This document shows positions 55,855 to 64,000 of a stretch of 64,000 nucleotides of DNA, one piece after another. The notes beneath the pieces were generated by a model. The model saw nothing but the letters and a program-made list of their open reading frames with translations, was not told where the DNA came from and searched no databases. The stretch's first letter is position 1, and each line of letters opens with the position of its first letter. Where the stretch lies: NCBI RefSeq assembly GCF_001294575.1, contig NZ_CP012676.1, forward strand, positions 4,544,001 through 4,608,000, given 5' to 3'. The position numbers and the translations under genes were made by a program. The stretch is from Pseudomonas versuta. GTDB lineage: Bacteria; Pseudomonadota; Gammaproteobacteria; Pseudomonadales; Pseudomonadaceae.

Positions 55855-57864
55855 ATGTCCCGACTCAATCCCCGGCAGCAAGAAGCCGTGAGCTACGTCG
55901 GCGGCCCTCTTTTGGTGCTCGCCGGCGCAGGCTCCGGCAAAACCAGCGTGATTACCCGCAAAATCGCGCACCTGATTCAGAACTGCGGCATCCGTGCCCA
56001 GTACATCGTCGCCATGACTTTTACCAATAAAGCCGCGCGCGAGATGAAAGAGCGGGTCGGCACCTTGCTCAAGAAGGGCGAGGGCCGTGGCCTGACGGTG
56101 TGTACGTTCCATAATCTGGGGCTCAACATCATCCGCAAGGAGCATGCGCGGCTGGGCTACAAGCCGGGTTTCTCGATCTTTGACGAGGCCGATGTCAAAG
56201 CGTTGATGACCGACATCATGCAAAAGGAATACTCGGGCGACGACGGGGTCGACGAGATCAAGAACATGATCGGCTCGTGGAAAAACGATCTGATCCTGCC
56301 GCCCCAGGCGCTGGAAAACGCCCGCAACCCCAAGGAGCAGACGGCGGCCATTGTCTACACCCACTACCAGCGAACGCTTAAAGCCTACAACGCAGTGGAC
56401 TTTGACGACCTGATTCTGCTGCCGGTAAAGCTCTTCGAAGAGCACGCCGACATTCGGGAAAAGTGGCAGAACAAAGTCCGCTACCTGCTGGTGGACGAAT
56501 ATCAGGACACCAACGCCAGCCAGTATTTGTTGGTGAAGTACCTGATCGGTACCCGTAATCAGTTCACTGTGGTGGGTGACGATGACCAGTCGATCTACGC
56601 CTGGCGCGGTGCCCGCCCGGAAAACCTGATGTTGCTCAAGGACGACTATCCGTCCCTGAAAGTGGTGATGCTGGAGCAAAACTATCGCTCCACCAGCCGC
56701 ATTCTGCGCTGCGCCAACGTGCTGATCTCCAACAACCCCCATGCGTTCGAGAAGCAACTGTGGAGTGAGATGGGCCACGGCGACGAAGTCCGGGTCATCC
56801 GCTGCCGCAATGAAGACGCCGAAGCCGAGCGCGTGGCTGTTGAAATCCTGACCCTGCATTTGCGCACCGATCGGCCTTACAGTGACTTTGCGATCCTGTA
56901 TCGCGGCAACTATCAGGCAAAACTGATCGAGCTGAAGCTGCAGCATCATCAGATCCCATACCGCTTGTCGGGCGGTAACAGCTTCTTCGGGCGTCAGGAA
57001 GTGAAAGACCTGATGGCCTACTTTCGCCTGATCGTGAACCCGGATGACGACAACGCCTTCCTGCGGGTGATCAACGTTCCACGTCGCGAAATCGGCTCGA
57101 CCACCCTCGAAAAGCTGGGCAACTACGCCACCGAGCGCAAAATCTCGATGTATGCGGCCACCGACGAGATAGGTCTGGGTGAGCATCTGGATGCCCGTTT
57201 TACCGACCGTCTGGCGCGGTTCAAGCGCTTTATGGACCGTGTTCGCCAGCAATGTTCGGGAGAAGACCCGATTGCGGCGCTGCGCAGCATGATCATGGAC
57301 ATCGACTACGAGAACTGGCTGCGCACAAACAGCTCAAGCGATAAAGCCGCTGACTATCGTATGTCTAACGTCTGGTTCCTGGTCGAGGCGTTGAAAAACA
57401 CCCTCGAGAAAGACGAAGACGGTGCCATGACTATCGAGGAAGCCATCGGCAAGCTGGTGTTGCGCGACATGCTCGAACGCCAGCAAGAAGAGGAAGACGG
57501 TGCCGAGGGCGTGCAAATGATGACGCTGCACGCCTCCAAAGGTCTGGAGTTCCCTTACGTGTTCATCATGGGCATGGAAGAAGAGATTCTGCCGCACCGC
57601 TCCAGCATCGAAGCCGACACCATTGAAGAAGAGCGCCGGCTGGCCTACGTGGGCATTACCCGTGCCCGTGAGACCCTGGCGTTTACCTTTGCGGCAAAGC
57701 GCAAGCAGTACGGCGAAATCATCGATTGTGCGCCTAGTCGCTTCCTTGATGAGTTGCCGCCGGACGACCTGGCCTGGGAAGGCAACGACGACACCCCCAC
57801 CGAAGTCAAAGCGGTTCGCGGAAATACGGCATTGGCCGATATACGCGCCATGCTAAAACGCTAA
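55855..57864 (+). CDS. rep: ATP-dependent DNA helicase Rep
   Basis: A 3'-5' superfamily 1 helicase that clears proteins ahead of the replication fork. The 669-aa protein (673 in E. coli) shows motif I AGAGSGKT at residues 24-31, motif II DEYQDTN, motif III VVGDDDQSIYAWRGA, motif IV LEQNYRST, the long 2B region and motif V/VI MTLHASKGLEF and VGITRAR. The ATG at 55855 gives the normal N-terminus MSRLNPRQQEAV; the frame is open for 76 codons upstream but has no homology. Confidence 0.97.
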   Translation: MSRLNPRQQEAVSYVGGPLLVLAGAGSGKTSVITRKIAHLIQNCGIRAQYIVAMTFTNKAAREMKERVGTLLKKGEGRGLTVCTFHNLGLNIIRKEHARLGYKPGFSIFDEADVKALMTDIMQKEYSGDDGVDEIKNMIGSWKNDLILPPQALENARNPKEQTAAIVYTHYQRTLKAYNAVDFDDLILLPVKLFEEHADIREKWQNKVRYLLVDEYQDTNASQYLLVKYLIGTRNQFTVVGDDDQSIYAWRGARPENLMLLKDDYPSLKVVMLEQNYRSTSRILRCANVLISNNPHAFEKQLWSEMGHGDEVRVIRCRNEDAEAERVAVEILTLHLRTDRPYSDFAILYRGNYQAKLIELKLQHHQIPYRLSGGNSFFGRQEVKDLMAYFRLIVNPDDDNAFLRVINVPRREIGSTTLEKLGNYATERKISMYAATDEIGLGEHLDARFTDRLARFKRFMDRVRQQCSGEDPIAALRSMIMDIDYENWLRTNSSSDKAADYRMSNVWFLVEALKNTLEKDEDGAMTIEEAIGKLVLRDMLERQQEEEDGAEGVQMMTLHASKGLEFPYVFIMGMEEEILPHRSSIEADTIEEERRLAYVGITRARETLAFTFAAKRKQYGEIIDCAPSRFLDELPPDDLAWEGNDDTPTEVKAVRGNTALADIRAMLKR

Positions 57865-57899
57865 AATCGACTATTTTTTACTCTACCTTCAGCGCATAA

Positions 57900-58493
<594 letters not shown>

Positions 58494-58503
58494 CACCGCC
58501 TCC

Positions 58504-58565
58504 CTGCAGGAGCGAGCTCTTCCAACGCAGCAACGAAGATCTCGCGAGCAAGCTCGCTGCTACAG
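58504..58565. repeat. REP pair, imperfect
   Basis: CTGCAGGAGCGAGCT (58504-58518) pairs with AGCTCGCTGCTACAG (58551-58565) with mismatches. Between convergent xpt and the acetyl-CoA hydrolase-family gene. Confidence 0.75.
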
Positions 58566-58575
58566 GTGACAGGTA

Positions 58576-60513
58576 TCAGTTGTTGGTCTTTGCGGTTGCC
58601 TGCAACCCCGCCAGCAGCAGACGTTGATACAGCTCTTCGCGCAGTCCCTCGGGCTTTTCAAGCCCCATGCGCGCGAGGTGTTCGGGGAAGGCTTGTGCAG
58701 AAGGTGCGTCCAGCGTGGCTTTGCCCAGTTCATAGATCTGCGTGAGTTTGAATTTGCTCTTGAGCCAGTTCAGTGCCCGCAGCAGGTCTTGCTCCTGGGC
58801 ACTGAAATCGCTGCCCAGCGGGTACTCCGGGAATAAGTGCGGATGGCGCGCGGCAATCGCTTGCAAGCGCTCGGGGCTGTTGTCGGCAAATCGCGGGTCG
58901 AGGCAAAAGTCCTTGGGCAATTTGCCGACTTGCTGCGCCTGCTCGATCAGTTCGGCCTGGAAGCGCGAGTCGGTGATGCAAAGCATCGCCTCGATGACGT
59001 GGCGATCGGTCTTGCCGCGCAGATCAGCGATGCCATATTCAGTTATCACGATGTCGCGTAAATGGCGCGGTATGGTGCAGTGGCCGTATTCCCAGACGAT
59101 GTTGGAACTCACGTCGCCACCCGATTCGCGCCAGCTGCGCAGGATGATCACCGAGCGTGCATCATGCAGCGCATGGCCCTGGGCAACAAAGTTGTACTGG
59201 CCGCCGACCCCGCTGAGCACTCGTCCGTCTTCCAGCTGATCGGCGACGGCAGAGCCGAGCAAGGTAGCGGTGAAGGCGCTGTTCACAAAGCGCGCATCGC
59301 GCCGCTGCAGACGCTTCAGGTCTTCATGACCATACAGCTCGTTAATGTAGCTGATGGCCGTCATGTTGAATTCAGAGCGTTTGCTTAGCGTCAGCTCCCG
59401 CAGGCGCTGGTAAAAGCTCGCCGGGCCCAGGATGAAGCCACCGTGAACGCTGATGCCATCGGTGTTCAGGCTTTCGTCGAGGGTGCCTGCATTGGCCTGC
59501 GTCTGACGCTCGACATCCGGGTACACCTTGCGCCGCACAATACCTGCGTCCGCCAACACCATCAGCCCGTGCACAAACATCTCGCTACAGCCATACAGAC
59601 CCCGGGCGAACGGCTCGACTCCGCCTTCGCGTTCAATCAGCGAGCGCCATGGGGTTACATCGATATCGCCGAGCAAGGCCCGGTAGCCGTCGTTGTCGCC
59701 CTGACGCGCGAGCAATGCAGCGCTCAGCGCATCGCCCATCGAGCCAATGCCAATCTGTAGCGTGCCGCCATCACGGACCAGGGTGCTGGCGTGCAGGCCG
59801 ATAAAATGGTCTTGCAGGCTCACCGGCATATTGGGGGTAGAAAACAGCGTGGTGCGCTCATCTTCGTCGATCAGCAGGTCAAAATCTTCGATATCTAGTA
59901 CAGAGTCGCCTGGCATGTAGGGCAAGTCGCTGTGCACGTGGCCCAATATCAGAACGGTTTCGCCTGCAGCCCGGCGCCTGGCGATCATGGGCAGTAAATC
60001 GAGGGTGACATCCGGGTTGCAGCTCAGGCTCAGGCTCAGGCGACGGGCATCCTGCGGGTCGCGGGCGACCAGTTGCGCCACCAGATTCAAGCCATTGGCG
60101 TTGATATCGCGGGCGGCGTGGCTGTAGTTGCTACTGACGTAATCCTGTTGTGCCGCCGGGCTATTGAGCAGACTGCCCGGCTGCATAAAGAACTGCTCGA
60201 CGTGAATGTTGCCCGGCAAAGTGTTGCGATGCAGGTCGGCCAGGTAATCGAGCTCGATATAGTCGCCAAACACCCGTTCAACAAAGGGTTCGAGAAAGCG
60301 GCGCTGCAACCCGTCGCCCAGTGGCGGACGGCCAAGGCTCAGTGCGGTGTAGATCGTCAGGCGCCGTTCGGGCAGCAGTTTGATCCGCTGATACAGTGCG
60401 TTGACGAAACGATTGGCCTTGCCCAGACCCAGCGGTAAACCGAGGTGAATATGCATCGGTAAACGTGCGAGCACATCATCGACTGCGCGCTCGATCGAAC
60501 AGGACTGCACCAT
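58576..60513 (-). CDS. Acetyl-CoA hydrolase/transferase family protein
   Basis: A 645-aa member of the family that moves or hydrolyses CoA thioesters. Typical parts are HIHLGLPLGLGKANRFVNAL at the start, GSMGDALSAALLAR (about residue 262) and the C-terminal AcetylCoA_hyd_C domain with EYGIADLRGKTDRHVIEAM and the catalytic Glu region LYGCSEMFVHGLM. It is longer than the 500-aa succinyl-CoA:acetate transferases, with an extra C-terminal helical part. Substrate unknown. It stands alone; REP on one side, terminator on the other. Confidence 0.85.
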   Translation of the reverse strand: MVQSCSIERAVDDVLARLPMHIHLGLPLGLGKANRFVNALYQRIKLLPERRLTIYTALSLGRPPLGDGLQRRFLEPFVERVFGDYIELDYLADLHRNTLPGNIHVEQFFMQPGSLLNSPAAQQDYVSSNYSHAARDINANGLNLVAQLVARDPQDARRLSLSLSCNPDVTLDLLPMIARRRAAGETVLILGHVHSDLPYMPGDSVLDIEDFDLLIDEDERTTLFSTPNMPVSLQDHFIGLHASTLVRDGGTLQIGIGSMGDALSAALLARQGDNDGYRALLGDIDVTPWRSLIEREGGVEPFARGLYGCSEMFVHGLMVLADAGIVRRKVYPDVERQTQANAGTLDESLNTDGISVHGGFILGPASFYQRLRELTLSKRSEFNMTAISYINELYGHEDLKRLQRRDARFVNSAFTATLLGSAVADQLEDGRVLSGVGGQYNFVAQGHALHDARSVIILRSWRESGGDVSSNIVWEYGHCTIPRHLRDIVITEYGIADLRGKTDRHVIEAMLCITDSRFQAELIEQAQQVGKLPKDFCLDPRFADNSPERLQAIAARHPHLFPEYPLGSDFSAQEQDLLRALNWLKSKFKLTQIYELGKATLDAPSAQAFPEHLARMGLEKPEGLREELYQRLLLAGLQATAKTNN

Positions 60514-60618
60514 CTGACCCTCCTAGACCATCCGTGTATAGAGATGTGACAGAGAGTGACCGGTGTTGGTTGCAAAGAGCAAGGAGCGGCAAAGGGCTGG
60601 TGCTTTAAATGCCAGGCA

Positions 60619-60649
60619 TAAAAAAGCCGCCCATCAGCGGCTTTTTTTC
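60619..60649. terminator. Terminator after cycB
   Basis: AAAGCCGC-CCATCA-GCGGCTTT with A and T runs on both sides. For the leftward cytochrome transcript it provides a U-tail; it lies before the acetyl-CoA hydrolase-family gene. Confidence 0.85.
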
Positions 60650-60660
60650 TGAAGATCGGC

Positions 60661-61086
60661 TTATTTCAAACCGGACATCTTCTCGATGGCGCCTTTCAAT
60701 TCTTCGTCGGAACATGTCATGCACGTGCCTTTGGGCGGCATGGCATTGATCCCGGTAATGGCCTTGGCCAGGATGCCGTCAAGGCCGCCCTGGTGATCGG
60801 CACGTTCTTTCCAGGCTGCGGTGTCACCGATTTTCGGTGCACCCAACAAACCTGTGCCGTGGCACGCGTTGCAGTGCTTGGCGATGATGTCGTCGGGGCT
60901 CTGGGCTGCGCCACCACCAGTGGAAGCAACGACATCCATCCCTTTGCATTCTTGGCCCTGAACACAGACTTTGCCTACAGGCTCAAGACGTTTTGCGATG
61001 TCATCGTTGGTCGACGCTTGAGCGTTGACTGCCCAAAGGGCCAATACAGTTGCTGGTACGGCCAGCATTTTCATAATTAGGTTCAC
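60661..61086 (-). CDS. cycB: Cytochrome c5
   Basis: Periplasmic class I c-type cytochrome, 141 aa with signal peptide (cleavage after AQA, about residue 24). The haem motif is CNACHG (about 71-76) and the methionine ligand lies in INAMPPKGTCMTCSD, where two further cysteines form the family disulfide. Start is probably the GTG at 61086, which has GAGG upstream; an ATG four codons later has none. Electron carrier; partner not evident. The same gene order as in P. aeruginosa. Confidence 0.92.
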   Translation of the reverse strand: MNLIMKMLAVPATVLALWAVNAQASTNDDIAKRLEPVGKVCVQGQECKGMDVVASTGGGAAQSPDDIIAKHCNACHGTGLLGAPKIGDTAAWKERADHQGGLDGILAKAITGINAMPPKGTCMTCSDEELKGAIEKMSGLK

Positions 61087-61254
61087 GCGTACACCCTCAA
61101 TGGTGGCTATTCACGCCCACAACCACGGTTTCGCGGGCGGCAAAAGTATAACGGTTAGCCCGCCACTCTGAAACAACCCTAAAGTCAAAGGGGGATTAGA
61201 GGTGGCGAAATGCTGCTTCGGATGCCTCTGCCCGTAAGCAGGGCGCCTCTTTTC

Positions 61255-61803
61255 TTAGAAATTCGCCGGGGTGGCTGCGCTGATTAGTCGCGCTGCAACG
61301 TCGAACGGATTACGGAAACGGTGCGGCTTGGAGCTTTCGAAATAGTAGCTGTCCCCTGCTTCAAGCACGAAGGTCTCAAGACCTACGGTCAATTCCAGGC
61401 GCCCTTCAACCAGGATTCCGGTTTCTTCGCCTTCATGGGTCAGCATTTCGTCCCCGGTATCGGCGCCCGGTGGATAGATTTCGTTAAGGAAGGCGATGGC
61501 CCGGCTCGGATGCGCCTTGCCCACCAGTTTCATGGTCACGGCACCATCTGAGATGTCGATCAGTTCATTGGCTTTGTAGACAATTTGCGTCGGATTTTCC
61601 TGAAGAATCTCTTCGGAAAAGAATTCGACCATGGACATTGGAATGCCACTCAGCACTTTTCTCAGGGAGCTTATTGAAGGGCTCACACTGTTTTTTTCGA
61701 TCATCGAAATAGTGCTGTTAGTGACGCCCGCACGCTTGGCGAGTTCACGCTGTGACAAGCCTTTAAGTTTGCGGATGGATTGCAGTCGTTCACCGACGTC
61801 CAA
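61255..61803 (-). CDS. XRE/cupin transcriptional regulator near dad genes
   Basis: A 182-aa regulator with an XRE-type HTH (VGERLQSIRKLKGLSQRELAKRAGVTNSTISMIEKN, residues 2-36) and a C-terminal cupin domain with EGEETGILVEGRLEL, of the PuuR type. Such proteins often sense polyamines or amino acids. It lies 127 bp downstream of dadX and reads the same way, as PA5301 does in P. aeruginosa. Its targets are not known from sequence. Confidence 0.92.
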   Translation of the reverse strand: MDVGERLQSIRKLKGLSQRELAKRAGVTNSTISMIEKNSVSPSISSLRKVLSGIPMSMVEFFSEEILQENPTQIVYKANELIDISDGAVTMKLVGKAHPSRAIAFLNEIYPPGADTGDEMLTHEGEETGILVEGRLELTVGLETFVLEAGDSYYFESSKPHRFRNPFDVAARLISAATPANF

Positions 61804-61930
61804 TGCGGGAGCCTCCTAGGGGTCAGGTTCAGGTCGAGAAGCCGCCATCATGGCGATAGCGTTCAGTATTTACAACACTTCGGCTTCAAACCTTTACGCC
61901 CAATTGTCCCCGCATATTGGATACAACCCA

Positions 61931-63004
61931 TCAGCTCCCGGAATAGAGGCGTGGTACTCGTTTCAGGTTGCAAAAAATCTGGTAAGGAATGGTCTCGGCT
62001 TTGGCCGCCACCTCGCTGGCCAGAATGTTTTTGCCCCACAACTCGACGGGCGAACCGAGGCCGGCTTGCGGCACATCGGTGAGGTCAATGCACAGCATGT
62101 CCATCGACACTCGCCCCAGTAACTGGGTGCGTACGCCGGCCACCAGGACCGGAGTGCCGGTGGGTGCCTGACGCGGGTAGCCATCGGCATAACCCATGGC
62201 CACTACGCCGATGCGCATCGGTCTGGTTGTGATGAACCTGGCGCCGTAGCCCACAGGTTCGCCTGCCGGCAACTCGCGTACGCAAATGACCTTGGACTCC
62301 AGGGTCATCACCGGCTGCAGGCGTGAGGCGTGGGGGTGGGCTTCTTCAAACGGGGTTGCCCCGTACAGCATGAGCCCCGGGCGTACCCAGTCGCTTGGGG
62401 TTGTCGGCCAGCCAAGGATCGACGGCGAGTTGCGCAGGCTGACCTCGGCAGACAAGTCCGCGCGGGCAGACTGGAACACGGCCAACTGCTCTTCACTGCG
62501 GATGCAGTCCAGTTCATCGGCGCGGGCGAAGTGGCTCATCAGCACGATTTTCGCCACTTTGCCGCTGGCTTGAAGGCGCTGGTAGGCCGCTTTGTAATCA
62601 CTTGGGTGCAGACCGACGCGGTGCATGCCGCTGTCGAGTTTTAACCACACCTGAATCGGTTTGGCGAATGCGGTCTGCTCGATCGCGTCGAGTTGCCACA
62701 GCGAATGCACCACACACCAGAAGTCGTTCTCGACGATCAGCGGCAGTTCATCGGCTTCAAAAAAACCTTCAAGCAGCAGGACCGGGGCGCGAATACCGGC
62801 GGCCCGCAGTTCCAGTGCTTCTTCGATGCAGGCAACCGCAAAGCCATCGGCTTCAGCCTCCAGGGCCCGGGCGCAGCGAACGGCACCGTGGCCGTAGGCG
62901 TCGGCCTTGATCACGGCGAGGGCTTTGGCCCCCGTTACTTCACGGGCCAGTTGGTAGTTATGACGCAGGGCTTGAAGGTCGATCAGGGCACGGGCTGGAC
63001 GCAT
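61931..63004 (-). CDS. dadX: Catabolic alanine racemase
   Basis: PLP-dependent interconversion of L- and D-alanine, 357 aa. The PLP lysine is in [14 protein letters not shown] (Lys33), the catalytic tyrosine in [17 protein letters not shown] (about residue 253), and the C-terminal beta domain holds [12 protein letters not shown]. Placement at the end of the dadA-ridA-dadX cluster marks it as the catabolic DadX rather than the biosynthetic Alr. Product D-alanine is oxidised by DadA. Confidence 0.96.
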   Translation of the reverse strand: MRPARALIDLQALRHNYQLAREVTGAKALAVIKADAYGHGAVRCARALEAEADGFAVACIEEALELRAAGIRAPVLLLEGFFEADELPLIVENDFWCVVHSLWQLDAIEQTAFAKPIQVWLKLDSGMHRVGLHPSDYKAAYQRLQASGKVAKIVLMSHFARADELDCIRSEEQLAVFQSARADLSAEVSLRNSPSILGWPTTPSDWVRPGLMLYGATPFEEAHPHASRLQPVMTLESKVICVRELPAGEPVGYGARFITTRPMRIGVVAMGYADGYPRQAPTGTPVLVAGVRTQLLGRVSMDMLCIDLTDVPQAGLGSPVELWGKNILASEVAAKAETIPYQIFCNLKRVPRLYSGS

Positions 63005-63104
63005 GGCGGCGGGCTTCTAACGGCTGTTGAATAAAAAACCGGCGCCAACCTGTGGCTTGACCACACGCGGCACCGGAAGAGGGACTTTTATGACATCAAG
63101 GGTG

Positions 63105-63458
63105 TTATGGCAGGGCCGCGATAACGGACAGTTCCACCAGAATTTCCGGTTCGCACAGCTTGGCTTCGACCGTTGCGCGTGCAGGCTGTACGCCTTTAGG
63201 CAGCCACTCGTCCCAAGCACTGTTCATGCCGGCAAAGTCGGCGTCGATGTCTTTGAGATAGATGGTGACCGACAGGATGTGGCTTTTGTCGGTGCCGGCC
63301 AGGTCCAGCAGGTGCTCGATATTCTTCAGGGTTTCGCGAGTTTGTTGCTCAACCCCGGCGTTCATGTCATTGCCGACTTGCCCGGACAGGTAAACAGTAC
63401 CGTTGTGAGCCACGATCTGGCTCATGCGTTCATTGGTGAGCTGGCGCTGGATTGCCAT
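63105..63458 (-). CDS. ridA: RidA family enamine/imine deaminase
   Basis: Hydrolyses reactive 2-aminoacrylate-type imines, here probably the imino acid released by DadA. The 117-aa YjgF/YER057c/UK114 protein keeps [14 protein letters not shown] and the arginine region [25 protein letters not shown] (Arg near 103). ATG 63458 ([12 protein letters not shown]) has GGAG upstream and is the family start. Its start lies 28 nt inside the dadA 3' end, so the genes overlap and are coupled. Confidence 0.92.
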   Translation of the reverse strand: MAIQRQLTNERMSQIVAHNGTVYLSGQVGNDMNAGVEQQTRETLKNIEHLLDLAGTDKSHILSVTIYLKDIDADFAGMNSAWDEWLPKGVQPARATVEAKLCEPEILVELSVIAALP

Positions 63459-64000
63459 GTTTAGCAGTCTCCTGGTGGTTTCCGTAACGGGAAATATCAA
63501 GGCCTTCGGCGCTGATCTGTGGGGTCTTTTTGGCCATCACGTCAGCGAGGAAGCGACCGGAGCCGCAGGCCATGGTCCAGCCGAGTGTGCCATGACCGGT
63601 ATTCAGGAACAGGTTTTTAAATGGCGTTGCGCCCACGATCGGCGTGCCGTCCGGGGTGGTCGGGCGCAGGCCGGTCCAGAAACTTGCCTGGCTCAAATCG
63701 CCGCCACGAGGATAAAGATCATTGACGATCATCTCCAGGGTTTCGCGTCGACGAGGATTGAGCGACAGGTCAAAACCGGCAATCTCGGCCATGCCGCCGA
63801 CGCGGATACGGTTGTCGAAACGGGTGATGGCAACCTTGTAGGTCTCATCAAGAATGGTCGAGGTTGGCGCCATGGCCGGATCGGTGATCGGGATGGTCAG
63901 CGAGTAGCCTTTGAGCGGGTAAACCGGGGCCTTGATGCCCAGCGGTTTGAGCATTTGTGGTGAGTAGCTGCCCAGGGCCAGTACGTAGCGGTCGGCGGTT
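63430..64000 (-). CDS. dadA: D-amino acid dehydrogenase small subunit (partial, N-terminus outside window)
   Basis: Membrane-associated flavoprotein that oxidises D-alanine to pyruvate. About 189 C-terminal codons are visible, beginning [20 protein letters not shown]-binding and substrate regions [48 protein letters not shown] and the C-terminal [16 protein letters not shown] are typical of DadA, as is the tail [10 protein letters not shown]. The gene enters from the right edge and overlaps ridA by 29 bp. Confidence 0.95.
   Translation of the reverse strand, partial: TADRYVLALGSYSPQMLKPLGIKAPVYPLKGYSLTIPITDPAMAPTSTILDETYKVAITRFDNRIRVGGMAEIAGFDLSLNPRRRETLEMIVNDLYPRGGDLSQASFWTGLRPTTPDGTPIVGATPFKNLFLNTGHGTLGWTMACGSGRFLADVMAKKTPQISAEGLDISRYGNHQETAKHGNPAPAHQ

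Noticed and set aside
55813..57252. 479-codon ORF on the minus strand
   Set aside because: Antisense to rep helicase, no recognisable domain.

Overview
This is chromosomal DNA of a Pseudomonas, most likely from the P. fluorescens lineage; the species cannot be fixed from the window. Four things point there: gene order (glyQ-tag-lpxL, trkA-rsmB-fmt-def, dprA-tsaC-qor-hemF-aroE, cyaY-lptM-lysA-dapF-xerC, glnK-amtB, dadA-ridA-dadX), protein sequences such as SutA, OscA and TriABC, the many GTAGGAGCGAGC-type REP palindromes, and the GC-rich codon use. No rRNA, tRNA, CRISPR array, prophage or insertion sequence was seen. Nearly all of it is core genome.

Layout. 1-12 kb is the origin-proximal housekeeping block: protein synthesis start and maturation (glyQ, fmt, def, tsaC, rsmB), K+ uptake (trkA), lipid A acylation (lpxL), DNA processing (dprA), haem (hemF) and shikimate (aroE). 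Two lesions lie here: qor is broken by a one-base frameshift, and the LysM-domain gene usually found between def and dprA is absent. 12-19 kb is a choline/choline-sulfate module: SulP transporter, choline sulfatase betC, its LysR regulator, and a BCCT choline transporter. 19-27 kb holds a short-chain dehydrogenase, a TriABC-type RND efflux operon with two periplasmic adaptors, a free-standing RecF-like ATPase and an orphan MetQ binding protein. 27.5-28 kb is a triple tandem REP array next to a strange sigma-54 activator homologue that has lost its GAFTGA loop, arginine fingers and DNA-binding domain.

29-34 kb: small hydrolases, a Mpo1-like membrane protein, a gamma carbonic anhydrase, oligopeptidase A and a zinc-ribbon protein. 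33.9-38 kb: the sulfate uptake operon oscA-sbp-cysT-cysW-cysA. 38.3-40 kb: a TIGR02647 protein and a class I adenylate cyclase that ends after its catalytic half. 40-46 kb: rnk, DUF1289, cyaY, then lptM-lysA-dapF-DUF484-xerC-HAD. 46-49 kb: sutA, then the nitrogen pair glnK-amtB with a sigma-54-type promoter. 49-58 kb: ubiK, a VOC protein, comM, LysR, a MATE pump, a GGDEF-EAL protein, rep and xpt. 58.5-64 kb: an acetyl-CoA hydrolase-family protein, cytochrome c5, and the D-alanine operon dadA-ridA-dadX with a cupin regulator beside it.

Sulfur is a repeated theme (choline sulfate, sulfate ABC uptake, OscA, orphan MetQ). The points most worth a second look are the half-length adenylate cyclase, the degenerate sigma-54 activator homologue, the qor frameshift, a short ORF coupled to betT, and a cluster of perfect DnaA boxes in the first 16 kb.
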